DNA of 64,000 nt. Source: Alitta virens. Lineage: Eukaryota; Annelida; Polychaeta; Phyllodocida; Nereididae. Position 1 is the first letter of the stretch, and the number at the start of each line of letters is the position of its first letter. This document shows, piece after piece, positions 51,219 to 63,460 of the stretch. Location: the NCBI GenBank assembly GCA_932294295.1, contig OW028576.1:49308199-49372198 (forward strand), given 5' to 3'. Under the pieces are notes generated by a model. It worked only from the letters and a program-made list of their open reading frames with translations, was not told the origin of the DNA and ran no database searches. A program made the position numbers and the translations under genes.

Positions 51219-53352
51219 TTAAGCCTCCGCATTGTTTGAACCCACACAGCAGGTTAAGAGAAAAAATGAAATTATAAGTCCAAAGTCTGTTAGTAACAAC
51301 AGCGTATTGAAAAAGAAAAGCGTCCGCAGGTACAATTTGGACACATTATAACATACTGCCTCGTGACTACGTTCTGACATCGCTATGGAGTGTCCATCAT
51401 GTTTTTGCGTGATGAGAGATCTGTGATTCAGTTGCGATTCTTCTCTCAGCTCATGAAATATTTCCAGGCACTGACCTTTGAGGGTCTTCCAGACCGGTGT
51501 AATGGCGCAAGCTCTAAGGGCGTCGTAAGCAACAGCAATAGAGCACAATAAAGCGTCCGTTTTGTTTTTAAAAGTTTCTTTAAACAGATCTTTGACATAA
51601 TCTGGGTTATGGTGATGATATAAATTGTAGGCTTCTGGAAAAAGGTGAAGGGGGCTCCTGAATTTCAGCCTGCACCACTCCTGCAAGCAGAATGAAATTT
51701 AATGCGATTTATGTGCAAAGTTATATTAGTAATGTAATTTAGCAAAATGTTAAAATTTTTAGATGGTGCAGTAAACCTGGTGCTAGGCAATATAACAGCT
51801 ACTATGAGATTGTGATTTATTTCATATATTATTATTTAATTTTAATTTTTCAGTATTATGATATTCAGTATTATGAGATGTGTTCACTGTGATGCTATAG
51901 TATAGTATAGTATAGAAAATGAGATATATATTATTTGGATCAGTAGCGCTTGAAGTAGTATTTAGTTAGTATATATATTATTCAATATATGTAATTTTTA
52001 TGTCTGTATTAACAATGTATTGTGCATTCTATGTACCTCGTTTATGACGAATGGGTCAAAACTGACTCCGTATGGTCAAATAAAATTTATCTATCTATCT
52101 ACAAAACAATCATAATATAGCTCTACTTATTTAATTACTTTAACTGTTGATCCATGTATTTCTATTATCTTTTATTTTTTCGCCATTTATTATCTTGTCA
52201 TGCTGACACATGTATCAATTTGATATTTAGCTGTCATTAAAAATCTATATATATATATATATATAACAGGAAGGCAATGGCAATATGACAAGATTAGTTA
52301 CTGTATTGTTAGTAAATTTTGCCGGAAAGCGAAGCTTCGGACCTCAACACTTTTAGACAGGAGCTCAGCAAAAATCAAACTCAATTAACAAACTTTTTTA
52401 TTTCTTTTTGGAGCCATATCTTATTTCTTCTTGTCTTTCACTTTAACTCCTGTGTACTATTTTCTAGACTGTACCAAAGCGTCCACTACAGGGCATAATG
52501 GTCAAGGATGACCGTCCAACCCTGACCGTCCATTTTGTTTTTAGACATAGACATTTCCTCTGAGAATGTTAGCAATGTAAAGTTTTCTACCCGATATAAA
52601 TGTTAACCTGATGCTTCGGACAAGTATAGTACATCCTTGACAGGCCAAACCAGAGTCTTTCTCAACTCCTTTGCCCTTGGGAATAATCAGCTTGAACATA
52701 CAGTTATAACTTATTTGATTTGACCACCAATGATGGTTCAGTTGCCTCTCTAGACGGACAGAGGATAATTGGGCCACCACATTCTGGAGAACTATTTCAT
52801 TAGACTGAGTCTGGCTATATCAATTAAATATAGACTCACCTTAACATATTTTTTCCGGTCCTGAGATAGATCACTGAATTCTGAATTAAGAAGATCGTGA
52901 ATTGCAGATTCTAAGATTGTGTTGTACCCAATATAATCAGTTCTTTTTCTGTACTTTTTATAGAGTCTTCCACATTTTTCTGTGAAAGCTGGAAAAGTCA
53001 TTTCACCTTGGGGAGCCTTTAAGGTGATATTAAATAAAACCTTTTCAATTTCTAATATAAACTGAAAATTTGTGGAAATCTGGAAAGCTCTGATTGCGCT
53101 GTCTTCCACACCGGAACCATTGGAGTAAAAATTGTTGAAGACTTTCTTAAAATTTGAGACAATGTTGTTGACATCTTGGCCACTGTTTTCAAACGCTGTC
53201 TCAAATCCCTCATAAAATCCGGAGCCTTTTTTCAGAGATCTGTCTGCGAATTTACCACAATGTTTTACAGTCTCATCCAATTCCTTGGCTTGCAGACAAA
53301 CCATGAAAAGAACTGCAGTCACTTGAAAGAAATTCGCTTTCTGCATCTCCAC
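51219..53352 (-). CDS. Unrecognised secreted or membrane-anchored protein, 2 exons
   Basis: Two long exons, 53352-52840 and 51680-51219, join by a GT-AG phase-0 intron to 324 aa. Residues 1-22 look like a signal peptide (NFFQVTAVLFMVCLQA). The middle is predicted mostly helical, with spaced Cys residues (HCGKF, EKCGRL, EWCRLKF, LLCSIAVAY, LRACAI, GQCLEIF) and two NxS/T sites (NGS, NIT). The C-terminal 35 residues are strongly hydrophobic (YLRTLFFFNTLLLL...), fitting a transmembrane anchor or a GPI signal. No family is recognised. It is a single-pass or GPI-anchored surface protein by inference only. Alternatives: two separate genes, or additional exons missed. Confidence 0.6.
51960..52100 (+). 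mobile_element. LINE-like 3' tail with (TCTA)n
   Basis: CTCCGTATGGTCAAATAAAA followed by TTTATCTATCTATC is the shape of a 5'-truncated LINE tail, in the intron of the unrecognised secreted-protein gene. A (TATAG)n run lies nearby at 51.9 kb. No coding remnant is visible. Confidence 0.45.
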
Positions 53353-53417
53353 TGAGCGACATTATCACCAGGGTAAACAAACACATTTGCTGCCTTCATT
53401 TCAACTGATTTGAATGA

Positions 53418-53498
53418 TGACGTCACTATGTGCACGTGTCCAACAATAGCCATGACGTCATAATGGCTGAGCTTTCACAGTCCTAAGTGATGACGTCA
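53418..53498 (-). promoter_or_regulatory. Triple CRE promoter of the secreted orphan gene
   Basis: Three perfect TGACGTCA palindromes lie at 53418-53425, 53453-53460 and 53491-53498, spaced 35 and 38 bases. A CACGTG E-box is at 53433-53438. All are 66-146 bases upstream of the start codon at 53352, where CREB/ATF sites act in animal promoters. No TATA box is evident. Confidence 0.55.
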
Positions 53499-55592
53499 TG
53501 AAATTAAAGGTCAATGACCCAAGAATAGTGGCATACGCAGCTCCTGAGCCACAGACAGCACAGGATGACAACTGTTCAGGACTGTATTTTAAACTTAAAA
53601 CACCAGGCCTGCAAATAATACAAGTTTATCAGGTATGATAGTCATGATACATAAATCTTTCAAGCGATGATTTTCTTATTGGTGACAGTGTAGGCCACCA
53701 TTTCCAAACAGATCCGAATGTAATTTTATCATAACCCAATTAAATGCTATTTTTATACAGTCGGGCCAGGAATTTTACGTACACTTAAGAGCAGAATACA
53801 GTTCACTTCTATTTCAAGATCATTTGTTAAATAAATAATCACCATTCTTTACATTTTATTAACAATTCTAATAATTTTCCTCTGTTTATATCAGCGATAT
53901 ATCCAGTCTTCCTTGAGGTCTACATGGGTAGAAATTGACAGCGTGAAACCCCCCTAACCAGGGACAAAGTGACACTGAAGCTCTTAAAACTAAATGACAG
54001 ACATAAGAGGAATAGTCTATCTCCTTAAAGAGTGACAGGCGACAGTATAGATCTATATTCTTAGTCATTGCTTATTTAGACATTAGATTTTCTCTTAAAT
54101 GGCGACATGGGACATTGTTTCCTATTTTTGGGCCCATGTAGACCCTTTTCTTCATTTTGGGTGATTTTTTCACAATTTCAATTCTGACAACTTTGCTGAA
54201 AGTCTGTTGAGGTATATGCAAACTTTTGGGCCTGGCTGTATATATTTATCTTGAGTCTTTTATCCTATCGGCGCATGACAGTGTAGGCGACCATATTGAA
54301 GAGTCCGCCACAATTGGAGAAAAGCGCGAAGGCCTAGTAGAAACTAGAGTCGATGTTCCATCTTACGATGGCCAGCCAGGGTCAAGAGAAAATGGACGAT
54401 TGACGGCCACCATTGAGTGATGTACGCCACCACGAACACCGTCTGGATCTTAGCGGTATGGTAGTGGTTACTATTGTCAAGAGAAAAACAGGGTTAATGA
54501 TCATCAAATGTGTGAAGTCTTCAAATGAAAAATGTATACAGTTAATGAATGAATGAAACCTTATCAGCATGTATGTCATATACATATATGGTTCCTACTA
54601 TCAAGAAAACTACCTTAAAATTCTATGATACATGTTATAATTGATGAACTAATACATTTTATTGGCATGTAGATCTAGAGGTCACAAAAAAATGTATGTC
54701 ATAAATATATACACCTTTAAAGCCTATAGGCGCCTATAGATGTGTACAGCATTTAGTCCTTCACAAATTAGAACAAATGAGATATGTTTAAAAGCTGAAA
54801 TTACTGATAGTAAAGGAAAAACTACCAGGGGGCACTGCCACCGAAGCAGACAAAGTGATATATCACCATGTGGCAGCACCAGTGACCAGTCACTGTACGC
54901 CATCATGCTATTGTAGTGGTAAACATGACGGTGATACAACTGAGCTCAGGGTATTACAACGGAGCACTCTATTGTAACAAAAAAAAAGACATTGATCAAG
55001 AGTGTAAGGTACGACCAAATTAATTCGTAGTGCAATCCACTCTGTTCCGCACTTTTGGGAACCAACGCCACCATATTTCAATTAGGCGAGCGAGTGGACA
55101 AGACGAAATATGAACAATCGGATATTTTTCAATGGAGTAACACATGCATAAGTCATCAGAAGAATCAGGAATAACGTTTTCGTTACATATCTATCACTCA
55201 CTGGTCAATGTTTGTCAAAATAGCCCATAAATAAACAAGATTACTAGCAATTATATCTATTAGCATTCGATTACCCGCCTCCCTTCAAGGGTCCATTGCT
55301 CGAATTCCAAAGGGCCTAAAGAGCTAGCTCTAGGCGTAGGCCTTGCTTTAAAAGTAGCTTTTTCTTTGGCAACCAAAATAATGGGTTGTCAAGCTGTGAT
55401 TATTTAGTTATCCATCCTTATTCAGCCCCCTCCGTGCAATTTCAATGACAGTGTTCTGGATGTGGTTCCTGGAAGTAGTTTTTTCCTTCTCTCAAACGCA
55501 CAAGAGCAAAATTGACTTACTTATGGATGACGTCATCAAACAAAGCTTCGGTGCCCCTGACCTCTGGTGTTCATTTCTAATTGACAGTAATT

Positions 55593-55674
55593 AAAAGCTG
55601 AACTTAATATTAACAGTAAATTATAATGTGAATTTCACATCATAATTTGCTGTTGGTGTCAAAGTTCAGCTTTT
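55593..55674. repeat. 82-base hairpin
   Basis: AAAAGCTGAACTT and AAGTTCAGCTTTT form the outer stem. ACAGTAAATTATAATGTGAA and TTCACATCATAATTTGCTGT form an inner stem with few mismatches. A small foldback element, unrelated in sequence to the one at 24.8 kb. Confidence 0.75.
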
Positions 55675-56226
55675 ACATTGTGAAATAATCTAATAAAAAA
55701 TATAAATGATTGACAGTTAGGCCCTACTTTTGATTTCCCTTTTTCTGTTGAAGTATCGTCTTTTGGGCTCTGATGGTCTCTGTCTCCTCGCCTGTGTCAG
55801 ACAAAAACGTGTCAAAAATGCATTATCGACATTTATCAAAGATATGATTCATCCTACTGTCGTGTACATAGCTCTAACAGAAGTTTCATTAATTAGCATG
55901 AATTAGTTGAAGTAGGTAGTCGTTGCGGTCTGCTTTGTAAACCACAGCACAGATTCGTGCAAGATGTCAGTTGCTATAGAAGCATTTGCACATTGGTAAG
56001 TCATAAATGAGGTGGTTGTATTCAATCGATCAATCAATCAACAGTTTCTCAGAATTAAATACATAGGATTCTATTCAGTAGGTCTAGACTGAGGCCAACA
56101 CTAAATAAGCCCACAGATAATACACTTGTAACAGGCTTACGTACGTTATTTGTAGAAAACATCTTAATGGGCCTAATGGTGAACTGAACCGACAGAGGGC
56201 GCTGCAAAAACATAAAGCACAATGGG

Positions 56227-56278
56227 ATATATAGATAGATAGATAGATGATAGATAGATAGATAGATAGATAGTTAGT

Positions 56279-56339
<61 letters not shown>

Positions 56340-56432
56340 GATAGATGGATAGATATATAGATAGATGGATAGATGGATGGCTAGATAGATAGATGGATAG
56401 ATGGCTAGATAGATAGATAGATAGATAGATAC
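56227..56432. repeat. (GATA)n microsatellite
   Basis: About 200 bases of GATA repeats interrupted by GATG, GGAT and TTAG variants. Its minus frame gives an artificial Tyr/Leu/Ser/Ile polypeptide. Confidence 0.95.
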
Positions 56433-57019
56433 TTTCTTGCTAAAGTATGTCTGCAGACACCTTATCATTATCATATTAGAGGAGAGACTTCAATAACACA
56501 TTTTCAGTTTGAACAAGCCCACAGGGGCACAGACGTTCTTCCCTTGTAAATCTGGCCCAACGGCCAGTTTAAATCCTCAGATTATGTGCACTGAGCCGTA
56601 GCCTAGTAATAAATCTTGTGTACTCTTCTATATCTAGTGGTTCCAACAAACTTAGGTTGAACTTACAAGTTTTGATTTAGATGAATGTAATAATTTATTC
56701 CTTATTGACTTTAAACTATTTTTCAACAATAAGTTTCAATGATAACTAGAATTGATATTGCAGGCAATATCAGATGTATACATTCCCCTGATCCCTGGAG
56801 CTTCGGACTCCTGACCATTTCTTGGATCATAATGAAGGTATGACCAATTGAAAGAGGTTATTTACTTGCAACATTTTGACACCAACTTCAAATGAATAGG
56901 CCTGGTAGAAGCAGAGTTTCACTTGTTTTAGGTAAAATATGTTTGTGCTACACCGTTAAGCTATAAACCAGTGTAAAGCCAATAAATTGTCCTTTTTGAC
57001 CATATCCTTGTCATTTCTG

Positions 57020-57830
57020 CACCATGCATAGGACTCGAGTTCAAAACACCTGAAAATTGTATATATAGGACATTCTGTGACCTTAACCCTTTGACCTAAA
57101 ATTCTGAAATAATTCAAGCTCGTCTACCATATATATATATATACAGTCCTGTAAATTGTTTTGGACCAATCCAAATATAAAAGTTTTTAAGTAATGGCAT
57201 TTTAATGATTTTTTATTCAATGTCCAACAATAGCAAGGGGTAAAGTCCCTGAAAACCTAAGAAATAATTGCCCTAGGCTCTTAGGCTATACAGAAATTGA
57301 AAGACAATAAAATAGGGTTTCAGAATGTGCTATTTTGGTTTCTGTACCTGGTGTAGGACCCGAGTTCAAAACGCCTGAAAATTGCATAAATAGGACGCTG
57401 TGACCTTAACCCTTTGACCTAAAAATCAGAAAAAAAATCAAGGCTGTCCAGTTTACTTATGTACAACCTGTAATTTATTTTGGACAGGTGGCAAATGATT
57501 CTTACAAATTCAGGTTGAATTGAAAAAATTAGGTTGAAATGAATTTTAAGGATTTTGGTCAATGAAATATGACATCAAGTGCCTTATTCACATAAAAACC
57601 CTCATTGTTTTTACCTTAGCCTTCCAAGCTATACACCAGTGAAAATGCAATGGAATAAGCTTTCAGAACATATTTTTTAGATTTTTGTATCTTCCATAGG
57701 GCCCGAGTACAAAACGTCTTAAAATTGCACTTTTTAGGACACTCTGTGACCTTAGAGCTTTAATCTAAAATTACACTCCTGTAAATTTTTTTTAAAACCG
57801 ATCCAACAAAAACTTTTTGATTTATGGAAT
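57020..57830. repeat. Degenerate tandem repeat, period about 330-345, three units
   Basis: The phrase GAGTTCAAAAC.CCTGAAAATT...TAGGAC..CTGTGACCTTAA occurs at about 57037, 57364 and, more diverged, 57706. Each unit carries a later CCTGTAAATT and a GCTATA.A(CCAGTG/GAAATTG)AAA...AATA block. It probably extends upstream to about 56960. Confidence 0.75.
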
Positions 57831-59484
57831 TTTGAATATATTTTGGCTCTCAAAGAGTTGAACACACATTTTCGAGGTGGGGTGCTTTTCTAAACGGCAC
57901 GACCGATTGTATTATAATAAGACCCAATGGTTATGTGGTATTTTTTTATATTCCCCACGAGTGGACAGATTGGCGAGGATTCACGAGTGGCGTTAGCCAC
58001 GAGTGAATTCTGAAGCCACGAGTGAATTCTGAAGCCAATATCTCTTTGAGATTGGTCCATCTTGATTTGGAGCCGAGATATAAGCAGTCAAAATAAGGCA
58101 ACTTTGGACCACTGTACCATCTAGACCACTGTACCAAATGAGTTTATTTTTGTTGTGGTAGTTGAACTAGGGTAGGACTATACAAATATGAAATGGCAAG
58201 CCAATAAGATTATTCCTTCTATGTTTTTCAAAAAATTTGCATAATATATTCGGCATTCCGTGTTTTTAGAAACTAATATCTCCCAAATTATTCAATGAAA
58301 CTTCCTAAGATTCCTATCCACACTGGAGAATTCTCAAAGGTATCTGCTTGTAGAAAAAATTTCAAGTCAATCCACCTGCCCAGTTTTGAGAAACCGAACA
58401 CACAAATTTGTTTTTTGTTTTCGCGATTACGCCATGCCGGGCCGAAATACGGCCCAGTCATGACCATCAAAGGAAGCGGACAAAAGGGTTTGAAAGGGTT
58501 TCTGGCCTTGGTTTTGCTGTATCTAGTGTAGTTTTTGCGTGGTAAGCTCTTACTTCTTTAGAAGAAAAAGAAGAAAAAAAAAAAAGAATATCAGCAATAA
58601 CCATATAAATTAAGCAAATCCGTAATATACTGAGTACATTTGGTATTATATTCATTAGATAGAGACACTGCCTAAACAACGGGACATTCTGCATCTAGTT
58701 CACAACGCTTCATGAAAAAAACCTTTTTTTCGCCGCTTGACAGGGACGTCTCATCTAAATATGGCAACCAAGTTCTGATAAACATTGAACAATGCTTTTA
58801 CAGCAGCAATATTCATAATACAAATTCTCCACAGCTTTTAAGCTGACATTCAACCACCCTTCACATTTACATGTCAAAGCAGAAACAAAACAAGCATTAA
58901 GTACCTTCTTTTTCACACAAAAATGTGCATCTGGATTCTTATCAAAAAAAGTCACTAATTTCAATAAATGTTTCTTTTGGCCTTGAGCATGGATTTTAAC
59001 ACTAACCAGGTTTACTGATCACAGATCACACAAAGTAGATTTGTCGCTGCTGGCTAAATTGCCAATTAGCACGGTTAGAATTTCAAAGCAGACAACTAAT
59101 GGATGCAGTCTTATTTCATGCATTTTAATTTATTTTTTTATTGCATGGCTACTTGACTTGTAGATTGATATCATGGTATGAATGCTATTTTGTGATGAAG
59201 ACATAGTAAGGGATGTAAGCCTCATTACACAACTACCAGTGTAGATCCTTTAGAACATTATCAGCAGAGGGCTACAGGAAGTGTTTGATTTCTGCTCATT
59301 TGCATAAACTTGCACAAAAGAATAAAACGCCTTTGTTCAAGGTGGATCGTCTCTGAGGCTGCTGTTCAATATGAATAAATGAGTATATTTATACAAGTAT
59401 ACAGATAAGAATATTCAGTTTAAAATTTACTAATTTATTTCATCTGTGTTGGCATCAAAAGCAGCATATCTGAATCGGTCATAC

Positions 59485-59935
59485 CTGATCTAGTTTCCTT
59501 CTTTGCTTGTCCACCAGAGAAAATTGTGGGGTCACTATTGCTTCTTTCGACAGACTAAAAGTGATAGACATTTAAAGAATGACACAAATTTTTAATTCCT
59601 TACATAAAAATAATAAGTATCATCTTTCTCTTACCATTTCGGATTCTTTACCATTTTTAGGTTTCTTGTCGAATCTTCGAAGTCGAGCAGCGGAAATCTT
59701 GATGGTCAACCAGATGCAAGCGTAGAGGAAGATGACCAGAAATAGAATGGTCACTTGGGCAAAGCCAGTCACTTTAGTGACTGAGGATCTTGGCTTCCAG
59801 ATTGAAGATGTTTTCGTAACACCTGAAAATTGGTTAATCGATTGTAAGATTTTTTCATTTGTAAAATTGTCATATATTATGATTTCACACATTACAGGCT
59901 GGAAAGAATTTGTACTTGTCATGCTTTGGAACAGA

Positions 59936-59969
<34 letters not shown>

Positions 59970-61439
59970 GCAGTCAGTTGGTCGATAAACAATCCAATCT
60001 ACAAATCTCCCATCTCTAAAAAGTTAAAGTAGTACATGATGAAAACATTCTATCTGTAACCATTGGTCAATATGATGTTCAACAATGTCTTACTGGTTTT
60101 ACATGTAGGCCTCTATGCACCCATGTTTGTCTGTCTGTATTTCACACTGTGTAGCGGTTGCACTGCCTGTCTGACGCATTAAGATATTCTTTCTGTCATG
60201 TCCTTTTTGTGAGTTATTTGATGAGTATAAAATACACTCATGAGATGGAGTCTTTAACTTACAGTGAATGTCATTAATGTACAGATTGATCTGTCGCATT
60301 GTCCGTCTAACTTACCAATAACCGCTGTAGCCGAAGTAGTTTCTATGTACGGCCCACCCTATTAGAATAAGCGGTGTTCCAAATGAGAGAAGAAGAAGCA
60401 TGACGTCATACGGTCCAAAAGAAATCTTCATGTTGAATGAGATGAGGAGACAGATGCTGATGGCCGTCAGGAGGATAATGATGCTCTGGGCAAAGGTCAT
60501 CTGGGGGTCAAATTTAACTGTAGCAATTGGGAGGAAAAGTATCATCAGAGGTCAGTGTCACTGAAGTGGATCACCATTGTCTGATGACGTCATCTATTCA
60601 GTGATGTCATTCGTGTGTACATCTAATTTTGCTTTATAATCTGCTTCAGTGGCAGCGCCCTCTGGTACTTCTTCTCTCAATATTTTCAACATTTACATTT
60701 CATAAAGAACCAAACGCCAGAAAGAATCCCAACAAACAGTTGCATCAATTACATATTTCAGAAAGGAACAAATTACATTATACCAGAAGTTAGTAGATTT
60801 GGCAAGGTTAAACATACATTTAGGGATTTACTGATTAATGTTTTGAGTGAGTTTTATCTGAATTTTTGCTAGGTGGATAGACACCCAGCTCTTGAAATTA
60901 TGAATGGACGTAGGAACCTATAAACCTAGTTGCTTAAATTGCAGCATCAATTGTATATAAATAATTCTTGGATTGTATTTGGTTGATAGTTACCTCAGCA
61001 AGTACTGATGAAAATATAATGCAAGTCATCTGGATGGGCATCCAACCTTTTGCCAACATGATCAGAACGTGGTCACCAACATGCGCTAAACTGTAGATAA
61101 GATCAGCGAACGCGAGGTAGAACACCAAGCGTTCAGCCAACTTGCGCTTCCAGAAAGAAACCGCCTTTGAATTCTTCGTTTGCCATATAAGGATGTACAA
61201 ACTGCACGTTATGCTAATGACAAGACTGGCAAAGGCCACTCCGTGCATGCTGTAATACAACCAATCCAGTTGGACGACTGCCATGACCCTATAATCAATG
61301 CGAGGTCTTCGTACTGAAGGGCCAGGAGCGATGGTGCTATGAGTTGTGGTGACTTCAACGTTACTGGTGACCTCATCGCTTGTGGTGATTTCATCATCAA
61401 GGGTTAGAGGGTCATCAGGAGGACTTTCAGTAGGAAAAA
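59485..61439 (-). CDS. Seven-transmembrane receptor, partial (TM1-TM5 seen)
   Basis: Exons on minus: 61439-60994, 60500-60316, 59923-59635, 59554-59485; phases agree, but the third start is the least certain. The first exon encodes an extracellular Thr/Ser/Asp-rich stalk, then TM1 (GVAFASLVISITCSLYILIW), TM2 (LVFYLAFADLIYSLAHVG) and the TM3 start with a Cys. Exon two completes TM3 and gives TM4; exon three gives a glycosylatable loop (NFT) and TM5 (VTILFLVIFLYACIWLTI). A basic, Ser-rich intracellular loop follows, with exon four ending in phase 1. TM6-TM7 and the upstream N-terminus are not found. The layout recalls the cAMP-receptor-like/GPR157-type or class B group; the ligand is unknown. 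Confidence 0.55.
59937..59968. repeat. (AATC)n microsatellite
   Basis: Eight ATCA units immediately outside the proposed third receptor exon. Its complement lies in the polypyrimidine region of that exon's acceptor. Confidence 0.9.
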
Positions 61440-63460
61440 CTGAAATTATCTCTAAAGATAGTAAAATGGAAGGCTTGGCTGTAAACTGCAGTATCTATGT
61501 GGACACATATGTCAATAATGACATTCTGTTGTAACTAAAAGTATATATATATATATATATTATATATATACCTAGTAATGTATGAAAATTCCTACTCAAG
61601 ACTGCCAACACATTCACAAGTACACTAAACAATCATACCTGTTTACTTTTCTTACTATTTCGCACATGTAAATATAGCATACATGATATGATTAAAGAGG
61701 GTTGGATATCTTTGATATCAGAGAATATAATATACTGGGGAATAACAACATGCAAAACATCAGTTGGGAGCCGTTTGGTATTTTTATACCCCACTAAATA
61801 TTAAAGTATAAATTAAATGTATAAGAAATTTATATACTAAATATGCATGATAATCCCAAACAAAACATCTACAAACATGTATTTAATTCAGATATATGAT
61901 ACATTATTTTTTATTCATGATGTGATTAAATGTTTTTATGTTACCCATTTTTGTGCAGATAATGTACAATCTATGATTTTGGAATGATTCTTCCATATGG
62001 ATCTGTCTAAGGCATGCAAAAGACTTGTTTTGAAGCTTCTATAACCATTTCTCAAAGGTAGTTCGGAAACATATGTTGGTAATGAACCACTTAAGAGGTT
62101 TGATTAAAGGTATTATGGTAAACAGTTAAAACAATATTATAATGATTGTCAAAATAGCAATGACATTATAACTAGTGACAGTCGATCTTGACAAGCTAAT
62201 CATCCCAACCATTTATTTGCTCTACAATTATTTACCTATAAACAGAATTAGTTAATTGTTAACTATCTGAGTTAGTTAACTATCTGGTACTTGGTTTATC
62301 ACAACTGAATTAGTTAACTATCTGGTACTTGGTTTATCACAACTGAATTAGTTAACTTGGTTTATCACAACACAATTAGTTAACTATCTGGTACTTGGTT
62401 TATCACAACTGAATTAGTTAACTTGGTTTATCACAACACAATTAGTTAACTATCTGGTACTTGGTTTATCACAACTGAATTAGTTAACTGTCTGGTACTT
62501 GGTTTATCACAACTGAATTAGTTAACTTGGTTTATCACAACTGAATTAGTTAACTATCTGGTACTTGGTTTATCACAACTGAATTAGTTAACTGTCTGGT
62601 ACTTGGTTTATCACAACTGAATTAGTTAACTATCTGGTACTTGGTTTATCACAACTGAATTAGTTAACTTGGTTTATCACAACTGAATTAGTTAACTATC
62701 TGGTACTTGGTTTATCACAACTGAATTAGTTAACTTGGTTTATCACAACTGAATTAGTTAACTATCTGGTACTTGGTTTATCACAACTGAATTAGTTAAC
62801 TGTCTGGTACTTGGTTTATCACAACTGAATTAGTTAACTATCTGGTACTTGGTTTATCACAACTGAATTAGTTAACTGTCTGGTACTTGGTTTATCACAA
62901 CTGAATTAGTTAACTATCTGGCACTTGGTTTATCACAACTGAATTAGTTAACTTGGTTTATCACAACTGAATTAGTTAACTCTCTGCTGGGACCCACAGT
63001 CATGTTCCTATTGAAAATGAACACATATTGTGAACATCTACATATCGAAGTATTTTTTTTGCCCTTAATTAGCAATACACTGGCGTATGTCCTTATAGCT
63101 GTATAGAGCAAAATAAGTATTTCAACTGGTAGACAACATACTCAATGAAATACTTCTTAATATATGCAGACTTGAATAGAATTATTGCTATGACAACTAA
63201 TCTGTGACAACCTGTCTGAGTTAACAATATGATTTATAGTCACATTGACATTATAAAATTAAAAATCAAATTAAGTTTATATCCTTGAGCAGTATATTCA
63301 ACTGATTGGATTTTGAGAATGAAGTTAGACAAGCAGTAAGTAGTGTTGTGTGTGCAATTACTGTATTTGAGACAATGTACACTACTTATAATGAATTTGT
63401 CATCTTACATACTGATAAATACCTTTAATACATGTTGTGAAAATGCTGAGTGTGTGTGCA
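61440..63460. other. No exon recognised; minisatellite and AT-rich sequence
   Basis: Upstream exons of the receptor (signal peptide, stalk) are expected here or beyond the window, but none is supported. A (TA)n run lies at 61.54-61.57 kb and a minisatellite at 62.25-62.98 kb. Confidence 0.45.
62255..62980 (+). repeat. Two-length minisatellite (38 and 28 bases)
   Basis: The long unit starts TTAGTTAACTATCTGGTACT and ends TGGTTTATCACAACTGAA. The short unit lacks ten bases (ATCTGGTACT). About 20 units alternate irregularly, with a few point variants (CTGTCTGG, ACACAA). Each unit contains GTTAAC. The copies are nearly identical, so the array is young. Confidence 0.95.

Larger units (their letters stand above)
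53499..59484. other. Repeat-rich stretch, no exon recognised
   Basis: Holds a hairpin (55.6 kb), a GATA microsatellite (56.2 kb) and a long-period tandem repeat (57.0-57.8 kb). The right part should contain the last exons (TM6, TM7) of the receptor gene starting at 61.4 kb, but none could be identified. Open frames here are short and lack splice support. Confidence 0.4.

Noticed and set aside
56274..56474. A 66-codon Tyr/Leu/Ser/Ile frame
   Set aside because: It is the translation of the GATA microsatellite.
59822..60316. Direct splicing of the second receptor exon (ending 60316) to the acceptor just before 59822
   Set aside because: This join gives a stop codon after about 16 residues. The acceptor at 59924 keeps the frame, so that start was used, with caution.
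62255..62980. Regular repeats resembling a CRISPR array
   Set aside because: Units are contiguous with no unique spacers, the locus is eukaryotic, and unit length varies by a simple ten-base deletion. It is a minisatellite.
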